Source of the DNA: Elmis aenea | Taxonomy: Eukaryota > Arthropoda > Insecta > Coleoptera > Elmidae | DNA length: 64,000 nucleotides | Reading direction: 5' to 3' | Assembly (NCBI GenBank): GCA_947652605.1 | Contig: OX393577.1 | Coordinates: 6,634,868-6,698,867 of the forward strand | Notes under the pieces: generated by a model | What the model was told of the DNA's origin: nothing | Seen by the model: only the letters and a program-made list of their open reading frames with translations | Databases searched by the model: none | In this document: positions 24,401 to 31,834 of the stretch, in pieces | How positions within the stretch are numbered: the first letter of the stretch is position 1 | Layout of the letters: each line of letters opens with the position of its first letter | Made by a program: the position numbers and the translations under genes

Positions 24401-26140
24401 TTTGTTTTTAAGGTGACCCCATCATTGAAAAGAGAAAAAAAAACTGTCAAATGAGTATAATGTAGGGGTATCTTGGTCATTTATAAAAATTTAATTGTTT
24501 TTCATTGCGCTTTTGTTATTCGAAAAACAAAATTTAATTTTGTCTTATGGTGGAAAACAAAGTACGAAACAACTTTTATTCAAAACATTTTCCCCTAAAG
24601 TGGATATTTACCGAGATATATAGCATATTCTAATTCCATACCTTTTGGACACACACTGTATACTAAGTGTAAAAGTGTTGTAATTAGTGAAGCATGTCTT
24701 AGTAATAGTACTGAAGTCGTTGCTAAATTTTGAAAAAAAGGCATACAATCTGCACATTTAACTGATTCTTCAACTAGTAGTTTCTGAAATATCCTAGGGG
24801 CTAAGTTCTTTTGGTCATACTTTAAAAAGAATAAAAAAATATACCGTTTTTTTTAATGTTATCAAAAGTGCAAATGGTTTAAAATAGTGAACATCTTTGT
24901 TGTTTACTACTTTATCAAAGATACAACTAAAAGTTTGTAATTGGACAAGCGTGTTCATTTGTTTTGTTTCACCAGACAATCTAGAATTATTAAGTATTAA
25001 CCAATCAGGATTCAGGAATCATGCATCAGGCAAATATTGTAAAACAATGGCGTAGGCAGGATGCTTCCATGGGGGGGTTAATCCGGTTAATAAACGTAAA
25101 ATGAGCTGAGTAATTTTTTATTAGGTCTCTTGAAGTTTTTTAATGGCAGGATGTTTGATGGTTTCATCATGGGGTAGGTTAATAAATGCCAAAAAGAGCT
25201 GAGGACCTTTTTTTAGAACAAAATTTACAGTTCTCTGGCCCTAGATCGACTTATTGCAAACCTATGGGGGGGTTCTGACCCCCCTAACACCTAACCTAAC
25301 CTAACCTGACCCCCCTAACACCCCTTGCCTATGCCACTGTTGTAAAATAACGCTTGGTGCTTAAGACTATTGTAATCTCATAGAATTTTGGCATTTTTAG
25401 AACTGCAGAAACAATCATTTTAAATATTTAAACCACCTATTTTTATTTTTTGATAACTGAAGTAACCCCCATTGGCATGATTAAAGCCTCCAAGTTTATA
25501 AAATGAAAAGAACTTTTAATTAATTTGTCTGTAAAACAAATTTTGTTTATGTTTTATAGATACATCGAGACCAATGAAACCGGGCGAAGTCAACGGAAAA
25601 GAATATTATTTTGTTACCCGAGAAAAAATGGAAGAAGATGTTGAAGCAAGTAAATTTTTAGAATTCGGCGAATATAAGGGAAACTTGTACGGTACATCGT
25701 CAGAAAGTGTGAAAGCTTTAGTGAATTCTGGTTATGTCTGTATACTTAATCCTCATTACCAAGCCTTAAAAATGTTGAGAATCCCTCAACTTAAACCGTA
25801 TATAGTTTATATAAAGCCACCTCCTTTGGATATACTAAAGGAGACGAGGAATGCCGTTCATGCCCGATCTACCTTTGATGTTAATAATTCAAGAGGTTTT
25901 ACGGTAAAAATATTGAACCCATACCACCACGAAATGTATTTCTAAATACATCCATTGTTGCAGGATGAAGAATTTACTGATATAATGAAAGCTTCAGAAC
26001 GCATAGAATTTCTGTACAGTCACTTTTTCGACGACACCATTGTTAATGAAGACTTGGCAATTGCATTTAGTCATCTTGTTGTTGCTGCCACTCGTGTAGA
26101 ATCTGAACCACTGTGGGTGCCTGCTTCTTGGGTTCAGTGA
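15434..26140 (+). CDS. metro: MAGUK scaffold, MPP7 / menage-a-trois type (L27-PDZ-SH3-GUK)
   Basis: Membrane-associated scaffold without enzyme activity. Known for the family: MPP7 and Drosophila Metro pair through L27 domains with Lin-7 and Dlg-type MAGUKs at junctions and synapses. Nine exons join as 15434-15482, 16499-16779, 18350-18481, 18808-18975, 19033-19229, 23277-23395, 23579-23845, 25560-25903, 25964-26140. They total 1734 nt, 577 aa plus stop, close to the vertebrate MPP7 length, and every junction is GT-AG and in frame. Domains: L27 about 17-130, PDZ about 141-222 ([20 protein letters not shown]), SH3 about 235-305 ([31 protein letters not shown]), hook about 306-370, GUK about 371-567 ending WVPASWVQ. 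The P-loop is degenerate (GAPGVGRNE, no Lys), as expected for a non-catalytic [20 protein letters not shown] favours MPP3/MPP7 over varicose or stardust. Confidence 0.9.
16499..16779 (+). CDS. metro: metro exon 2 (L27 region)
   Basis: Acceptor GTATTTAG at 16498, donor GTGCAG|GTATAA at 16779/16780. It encodes [20 protein letters not shown] through [10 protein letters not shown]: helical L27 sequence with [13 protein letters not shown], covering one L27 unit and the start of the next. Confidence 0.88.
16805..17384. mobile_element. CAGGGTG-type MITE in metro intron 2
   Basis: Near-perfect terminal inverted repeats of more than 50 bp: left CAGGGTGAGGGGCATCACTT; the right complement is CAGGGTGGGGCATCACTTAT, and both continue into GACACCCCCACTTATTTTG. 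TA flanks each side (16803-16804, 17385-17386). About 580 bp long with no transposase. Confidence 0.9.
17400..18349. other. Remainder of metro intron 2
   Basis: AT-rich intron with no exon, repeat ends or RNA gene that I can recognise. Confidence 0.5.
18350..18481 (+). CDS. metro: metro exon 3 (end of L27, start of PDZ)
   Basis: Acceptor TTAATTTAG, donor CCACTG|GTATGT. It encodes [20 protein letters not shown], an acidic linker, and [13 protein letters not shown]. It ends exactly before the PDZ carboxylate-binding loop. Confidence 0.9.
18631..18660 (+). CDS. metro: Candidate 30-nt cassette microexon in the metro PDZ
   Basis: TCTGGCGCTCTAAGTCCTGA plus ten further bases encodes [10 protein letters not shown], ten codons in phase 0. 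It is bracketed by TTTTTTCTTTGCTTGCAAAG and by a near-perfect donor, GTAAGTATTT. It lies in the 326-bp intron between exons 3 and 4, both of whose edges are phase 0, so inclusion keeps the frame and adds ten residues (587 aa in total). Inclusion would separate NEPL from GATI, the loop that receives the ligand carboxylate. Codon content and both splice sites support it; no transcript evidence is available. Confidence 0.6.
18808..18975 (+). CDS. metro: metro exon 4 (PDZ core)
   Basis: Acceptor TTAAATTAG, donor ATATTG|GTGAGG, 56 codons in phase 0. It encodes [40 protein letters not shown] and [11 protein letters not shown]. The following intron is only 57 bp. Confidence 0.93.
19033..19229 (+). 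CDS. metro: metro exon 5 (PDZ end and SH3)
   Basis: Acceptor CATCTTTGCAG, donor TACTG|GTAAGA inside a Trp codon. It encodes [17 protein letters not shown], then the SH3 with ALYDY-like AHFDY and [20 protein letters not shown]. Confidence 0.93.
19300..20453. other. metro intron 5, left part
   Basis: AT-rich intron with no exon. A weak hAT-like repeat at 19708-19876 is listed separately. Confidence 0.45.
19708..19876. mobile_element. Possible short hAT-type MITE
   Basis: Left end CAGGGTCGGATTTA and right end TAAATCCGGTTCTG are complementary with two mismatches. About 170 bp long. No clear 8-bp duplication, so support is moderate. Confidence 0.45.
20454..21269. mobile_element. CAGGGTG-type MITE containing a second MITE
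   Basis: Outer arms: CAGGGTGTCCCACAAGGTAT on the left and its complement with CCTTGTGGAACACCCTG on the right, about 100 bp of near-complementary sequence (AATTTTTGCATAAATCGAAT in both arms). Between them, 20575-21165 has its own terminal inverted repeat (CAGGGTATCCCAGTTATCGT, with CATGCTGTTCAGTTTACCAG on the other side). One element therefore appears inserted in another of the same broad type, in metro intron 5. Confidence 0.85.
20575..21165. mobile_element. Inner nested MITE
   Basis: Arms share GGTCAAAATGAT.. / ..CATTTTGACC, AACCAACTCTGTATCTC-type sequence and CAGCATGGG. The ends are CAGGGTATCCC and GGGACACCCT. There is no transposase. The longer frame at 20625-20846 is only arm sequence. 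Confidence 0.75.
22228..22422. mobile_element. 195-bp MITE with EcoRI-palindrome TIRs
   Basis: Terminal inverted repeats of about 28 bp: GGAGTGCGTTCAGGAATTCG on the left and CGAATTCCTGAACACACTCC on the right, each continuing with AAACTGGTG or its complement. It lies in metro intron 5. No transposase and no clear target duplication. A 64-codon frame inside is not a gene. Confidence 0.75.
22610..22793. mobile_element. hAT-type MITE with 8-bp duplication
   Basis: Starts CAGGGCCAGATTTACG and ends CTTAACCTGGTACTG; a GGGCCC-rich segment lies near each end. Flanks are TGTTTATG (22602-22609) and TGTTCATG (22794-22801), an 8-bp duplication with one change. About 184 bp long. Confidence 0.7.
22903..23137. 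mobile_element. hAT-type MITE with 8-bp duplication
   Basis: Starts CAGTGTTTTCCAAACTTT and ends with the complementary TTGGGAAACACTG; GGGTACCCC or GTACCCCCAG lies inside each end. Flanks are TTCTAGGT (22895-22902) and TTCTAGAT (23138-23145), one mismatch. 235 bp long, 139 bp before metro exon 6. Confidence 0.8.
23277..23395 (+). CDS. metro: metro exon 6 (SH3 end and hook)
   Basis: Acceptor TATTATTTTAG, donor GAGG|GTAAGA. It completes the split Trp and encodes [20 protein letters not shown], then a charged hook ([19 protein letters not shown]). Confidence 0.92.
23579..23845 (+). CDS. metro: metro exon 7 (hook and GUK start)
   Basis: The acceptor GCTCTGTTTCAG at 23578 is the one that fits the phase-1 donor of exon 6; the later CAG at 23600 would break frame. 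The donor is CACCTT|GTAAGT. It encodes a Ser/Pro-rich stretch ([12 protein letters not shown]), a basic patch (KPKTKK), [20 protein letters not shown] and the degenerate P-loop [14 protein letters not shown]. Confidence 0.9.
23901..24658. mobile_element. Deleted Tc1/mariner-type transposon with transposase remnant
   Basis: TA-flanked terminal inverted repeats of more than 50 bp (left CAGTGTGTTCAAAAGGTTTG; right complement CAGTGTGTGTCCAAAAGGTA; both contain CTTTAGGG near 55 bp). The centre holds an antisense fragment of a DDE transposase. It sits in metro intron 7. It links the inverted-repeat MITE style of this window to the Tc1/mariner superfamily. Confidence 0.9.
24257..24421 (-). pseudogene. 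C-terminal fragment of a Tc1/mariner-like transposase
   Basis: The minus strand reads 54 codons to a stop: [35 protein letters not shown] and [13 protein letters not shown]. This is the characteristic end of Tc1/mariner-like DDE transposases (WGxLKxxVY...P.....L..RI......I....V......R...C). The N-terminal and catalytic parts are missing. Confidence 0.88.
25045..25339. mobile_element. hAT-type element with 8-bp duplication
   Basis: Starts CAATGGCGTAGGCA and ends TGCCTATGCCACTG. The exact 8-bp direct repeat TTGTAAAA flanks it (25037-25044, 25340-25347). A related copy in the opposite orientation is at 61545-61799. The right end contains a short CCTAA tandem. Confidence 0.88.
25560..25903 (+). 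CDS. metro: metro exon 8 (GUK)
   Basis: Acceptor TATGTTTTATAG, donor TTTACG|GTAAAA (weaker than the others). It begins by completing Tyr and encodes [40 protein letters not shown] and [20 protein letters not shown]. The TSR and [10 protein letters not shown] motifs are GUK hallmarks. Reading through the donor would stop 14 codons later. Confidence 0.92.
25964..26140 (+). CDS. metro: metro exon 9 (GUK end, stop)
   Basis: Acceptor CATTGTTGCAG after a 60-bp intron. It encodes [20 protein letters not shown] through [18 protein letters not shown] and WVPASWVQ, then TGA. The WVP.SW ending is typical of p55-type MAGUKs. Confidence 0.92.
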   Translation, partial: DEEFTDIMKASERIEFLYSHFFDDTIVNEDLAIAFSHLVVAATRVESEPLWVPASWVQ

Positions 26141-26648
26141 TTCATGGATTTTTTAATGTTTTGTTTTGTATTTCTTATAGTTTTTGAAGGAAGAGGTAAG
26201 TTTAAAATAATATACATGCCAAAGCCTGGTAAGCTATATTTTATCTTGTAATTTTTAAACTCAGAGCAATCTATTTTATATTAAGGTGAAATTTATTGAT
26301 ACCGATGGTTACCAAGATTTTCTTTTGTTATATTGTAATGATAGTTCGAGAGAATTGTGATTTATTCAGTATTTATCATAGACAATATTAAAACATTTCT
26401 ATTTATCTAGAAAAACAAATGAATGTTTTCCTCCAAAACTCAGTATCTTTTGTTTATAATTATTCATATCAAAATAAGCAATATTCTTCATCTTTGAATA
26501 TTTGAAAATGAATTACACTAATCAGCCACAGAAATGATTATTAATGTAATTCACCATTTTTGCAATTCTATCACCGCATAATAAGTTACTAATAATGATT
26601 TAAACTGTACTGTTGCATAATTTGAAACAATACGTTTTTGTTATTATA

Positions 26649-27260
26649 CAGGGTGGTCCAAATTCGATGGGAATACATGACTATCTCGCTTAATATTCAA
26701 GATAGAGAAACGGTTAAATTATCAAAAACGTGCAGTTTTTTGAGACAAACTCAGAACAGTTCTCAAAATTATTCTATCATTTCCGGTTTATGAGTTATTG
26801 GAAAAAAGTGTTTTTTTGGTCATATTGATAATGTGTCATATCTCCGTTATCGTTCTAAATATCGAAAAAATTTATAAAGATCATAGATTTGATATGGGAA
26901 AAAAATAAGGAATTTAAATAGGTCATAGCCAACTATAGCTTCCATATAAAAAAAAAGGTAAGTTTGTCATAACTTTTTAACGACGAAAGTAATTTTTTTT
27001 TAGTGAAATCGAATTTAACATAAAAATATCTAAAAATATTCTTCATAAATTTTTTCGATATTTACAACAATAACGGAGATGTGACACATTATGAATATGA
27101 CAAAAAACACGTTTTTTTCCAATAACTCAGAAACCGGAAATGATAGAATATTTTTGAAAACGGTTCTGAGTTTTTCTCAAAAAACTGCATATTTTTGATA
27201 CCTCAACCGTTTCTCTATCTTGAATATTAAGCGAGATACCCATTGAATTTGGACCACCCT
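26649..27260. mobile_element. CAGGGTG-type MITE, family A
   Basis: Left end CAGGGTGGTCCAAATTCGAT; the right arm is the complement (AATTTGGACCACCCT). Arms share GCTTAATATTCAAGATAGAG and AATAACGGAGAT-type segments. A second, longer member of this family is at 61805-62985. About 612 bp long, no transposase. Confidence 0.88.
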
Positions 27261-28522
27261 TTACACAACAAAAAAATCTCATAATTAAAAGCTGTGTTTG
27301 GCAAACATAATTAACACTTTTAAATATTTTTTGCTGAATATATCATAAACCATCCTACTATCGAACAGTTTAAAAACTTGTTATATTTTAAAATAGTTAA
27401 GATACGAACATTTTTAATTATATTTTGTTAGTTACTTAATAAATATGACAGTACTATTATTCTTTAGGTATTTAAATTATTAAACAGTGTATTTAGAAAT
27501 ATCATAAGACTGAAACATCAATTTCTATTTTAAGTTATCTTTAAATAATTTATTTTTCAAGTAACAGAGAACTAATAGATCTTACAAGTAATATCTAAAC
27601 TATGGCTTCAAATGCATAATAATAAATATATAAAAATAACAAGTTTATAAAAGTTGAAATAAATAAAATTAAATAGTTGTTCAACAACATAACTTTGTTA
27701 TCCAATCTTAGTACTAGAAATAAGTTAATTCAAGAGTCCATTGAATATTGTGCCCAAAATCACCTTTCATTGATTGCAGTTTTGCCACTGCATCAGGATC
27801 GGCTGGACGTTTTTCAGGGCCTCGGGCAAAAGTTGTTAATGGAGCCCCAAAATATTTGCAAACAATTTTTTTTTTCAAAAAATCAAATAATTTTATGAAT
27901 CTATCTATGATTAAAAACCGACATCTGAGCTGGCCCTGCACTGCATACAATCTCAATAATATCAACATGTTGAGTAACTTTTTGAATTGTTTAAAACATT
28001 TTGTCTTATCATCACCTGTGCAAATTACAGAATTTTCAGGTTTAGCTATAAATTATTATAAATTAATAATTTTGTAATTATACAAATTTAGCTAATAATA
28101 TTTATTGAGTAATCAACTACTACATAGCTAAATTATACAAAGAATTGATATTAGCTTAGCCACAATATACTAACAAAAGTTTTTAATGCCATACAAATTA
28201 TCGCAGTAGACTTGCTTCAAAAAGGTTTTTTAATGCCACCTTGTAATTGTTATAAACAATTGTAGGGAAAACTTACTCCGTAAATAAAACTTTTTAAATA
28301 ATTAGTGTAAAATAAATTCAAGTAAATCATCGAACTAATTTTTTCTTTGGTTTAATTAATGCATTTATATTATAACAAGCTTTCTAAATACACTGTTTTA
28401 ATAAATAATAATATTAGCTATAGTCTCTATAGTACATTATCGTCTTAATGATGTAATTCTTAAGAAAATTTAATTGTGTATGAACACATTGTCTCTTGTT
28501 AAATCATTTAAAACCCTCTATA

Positions 28523-29147
28523 CAGGGTGTGTAAAAATTGGCAGAAGCGCTACACGTGGCGATGTTCTTTGTAAAATTCTAAGTAGAAAATCTTAATACG
28601 AAAATATTGTACCATGCTTGCTGTGTCTGCAAGAGGTCCTCAAAGTTTTGACATTTAGTCCTTTAATAAGCGTTATTATTTAATACTTGCAAATGAAAAA
28701 GCTGCAATTTGGAATAAAAATAAATTTCGAATAGTATTTTTTCCTAGATATTGTGTTCTTCGTTTCAAAAATTGGTGTTGAAAATATGTAAATCACTGAT
28801 TTGAATGAAAATAATACATATGGCAACATTGTCATTAGCTGTCATCTCTGTTTTTCTCGTAATTAGGTCTAGTTTCTGTTTTACGATACCCAAAAGTTTG
28901 CAGCTTTGTTTACGAACTGAAGGCTTTCAGTTCAAACAAAAATTGTAAATACCTAAGTAAAAATTGCTGATAAAAATATGTCCAAACGCAAGTCAATGTA
29001 TGCAATGTTGCCAATTTTTTTTTTCTTTAAATGGTTCCTGAGGCCATAGGAAGCAAGGTACAACATTTTTGTATCAAGATTTTCGACTTGGAATTTTACG
29101 GAGAACATCGTCACGTGTAGCTCTTCCGCCAATTTTTACACACCCTG
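28523..29147. mobile_element. CAGGGTG-type MITE, family B
   Basis: Left end CAGGGTGTGTAAAAATTGGC; right end CCAATTTTTACACACCCTG. Arms share ACGTG(G/A)CGATGTTC-type sequence and the AAGCATGG/CAAGGTAC region. TA flanks. About 625 bp long, no transposase; the frame at 29074-29259 is arm sequence. Confidence 0.88.
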
Positions 29148-30972
29148 TATATGATTTATAAGGTATGCTTCGCTGAATGCATTCTAAGAAGTGAAAAATA
29201 TTATTGAAATGGCTAGGCAATAGTGAAATTTTAATATCAGTGTAAATGTAAAGAACCAATCACTTTTATTTCAGCCTCCTCTATCACTTAAAACTGTGTT
29301 TTTTTTTGTGAAACTTCCAATTCATTTTAAATTACATTATCAAACAGTGATTTTGGCTTGCCAAAATGTGTACAAAATTGTTTGTTGTTTATTAATTTTA
29401 CTTTCTATTTCAACATTTATGTGCGAAGTCCAATATTAATTGTAATTTAGCCAATCAGACTAGTAATTTTACTTGAATGGTTTGCTGCTCATTGGAATTA
29501 CAACATTAGAGTTATATTTAATGATGGAAAATCTTAATTGAAAATGGTTATAGCATATAAAATTTAAATACATAAGAACATAAGCAATAACAATCTCAAA
29601 TTTACTTAATTTCAAACAGATCTGGAAACAGATTACATTACTCAATGCTTTTAAAAAAAATTATAAATTCTTATTCAAGTGCTTGTGGGGGAAAAATTAC
29701 ATTTTAAAACATATTTATTTTTTTACATCTCAAAACAATTTAATTTTTGAAGTTTTAATTTTAATTTTTCATGATGCTAGATTTCCTTTTTTGTTCGAAA
29801 GTTATAGGTACACAATAAAGCTGTAGTAAAAGTATTATTTTAGCATATAACCAAAGAATTTATTACTTGTACTTCTTATTGTTTAGTTAATTGCCTAGCC
29901 TCATTTGTAAAAATTGTTTAATAACTAAAAATTTTTACCTGTTGACTATTTTCAGGGATTTGCCTATTGTAAGTAAAAATTGATTATATGTACTTGTTGA
30001 TTTATTATTAAAGCAATTAGGATAATAATTAGATAACTATAAGTTGTTATTCTGTTTAGATTTAATCCTGTTTTAGATATTTAGATGTGAACACTGCCAT
30101 TTCATACTTAAATTCTAAATTGATGTTTGCTAGATAATGAAATTTTGGCCAAACTCATAACATTGAATAAATAAATATTTAGTTATTTCATTATTGGATT
30201 TTTAAATCCCACTTTTTAAATGTTAATCACGTGTTCATTATTATACTGTATTAATTATTTGCAGATAACTGGAATTTTAATTTAAGTAGTTTATAAGTAG
30301 CTATGGACTGTTACAATTTTTGTTAACATATCAATTTCGTTACTCAGAAATTGTCCCGTACTATAAAAAGTTGCTAAGTGTTAAATTAAAATGTCCTGTT
30401 GCGAAAATTGACAATTAAAAATGTATGCTAATATTTGTAGTGTGTGGGTGTCAAAGATATCAAGTATCACTTTATAGGTAACAAAACCCACCCTTTGCTA
30501 TTAATAATAATTGGTTGGGTTTATTTTGCACATGTGCATCACATACTGCAATTGCATATCACCGGTTTATAAACTTTGTCCTAAACAACCTAAAAATAGA
30601 GTGATTTTTGGCAAATTTGTACCCACAATGTCAACAATTTATGTAGCAATTCATAGCTAACGGTTATTTGCCTGTATAAACAATAAGATTCAGTGCAATG
30701 CTGTAAATAGTGTGGATTAATTGTAATATAGTAAAAAATAAAGCAGTTTCCATTTGATGTGTTGTTTTATTTAATGCCTATAAATAAACTGAATTTTTTT
30801 ATTCTTATTTGTTTCGTCATTCCTTTAAAGTCTTTCATATTCATCTTGGCACGAAAACCCACATTTTAGTTCAAAAATTCATGCCTATGACATCACAATT
30901 GATCACATACTAGATCCTGATACTTCAATAAAATTTCTCTTCTACGAAATCATACAAGCAAATTTTCTGTTT

Positions 30973-31462
30973 GAGGTACCAGGATCACAGAAATGCGAAG
31001 AGGTTAAATCCGCTACGTCGCAGTATCATAACAACCGCGAGTTTTGATTCAAAAGTTGGACCAAAATATTAGCAAGGGTATTAGGATCACAGGAGTTGCA
31101 TGAGATTGTTTGCAACGCTAACGCCACAAATGGGACCTGCAAATGTTCTGTTTTGAGGTGAGCTACCAGGATCACAGAAATGCGAAGAAGTTAATAACTC
31201 TGCTACGTCGCAGTATCATTACAACTAACTTATGAATTTTGATCCAAAAATTGGACTGAAATATTAGGATCACAGGAGTTGCATGGGATTGTTTGTAATG
31301 CTACTCAGGGGCCTGGCCCTGGTGGTGAATAGCCCAACTAGATTTTTTGGACAATTCTCTGCAATTTTGAAAACATCTTTGCAGTTTACTTTTGAGTTGA
31401 GGTACCAGGATCACAGAAATACGAAGAGGTTAAATCTGCTACGTCGCAGTATCATAACAACC
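30973..31462. repeat. Three-copy diverged tandem repeat
   Basis: A module with TACCAGGATCACAGAAAT, GCGAAGA and CTACGTCGCAGTATCAT occurs at about 30977, 31164 and 31403 (periods about 187 and 240). A second element, AGGATCACAGGAGTTGCATG, appears between copies (31083, 31264). The last interval carries an extra GC-rich segment (GGGGCCTGGCCCTGGTGGTG). It lies 370 bp left of the large satellite and is unrelated to it in sequence. Confidence 0.8.
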
Positions 31463-31834
31463 TCATAGATCTTATGCGTTGAGTGTTGCATATGATGAAA
31501 TAAAAACACAAAATACTGTAATATTTTTATTATTTCAAAAAAGCTAACAAACATAAAGAACCAATAATTTTGAAGTAAAGTCACAACTAATGACACTTAT
31601 AATTATCATACGGTTAGATGTTACGCTGGGAATGCATTATTAAATGTAACAGTAATAACTACATTATCAGCATTTCTACTTTTGTAAAAATTATAATTAT
31701 TACAGCGCAATCACAATAAAATCAAAATCAGTGAAAATATTAAAATTGCACGTGTTTTTTACATCCAAGTTTGCACTGATTTTTGTAAAATATTAATAAA
31801 CAATAACTTAAATACAACTGTTACAATTTTATTA

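Larger units (their letters stand above)
26141..30760 (+). other. metro: Possible long 3' UTR of metro
   Basis: No coding exon is seen. The best polyadenylation site is AATAAA at 30737-30742 followed by GATGTGTTGTTTTATTT, a U/GU-rich downstream element, which would make a 4.6-kb 3' UTR. Earlier AATAAA signals near 27611 and 27657 are alternatives. Two inverted-repeat MITEs (26649-27260, 28523-29147) lie inside. The end is inferred only. Confidence 0.35.
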
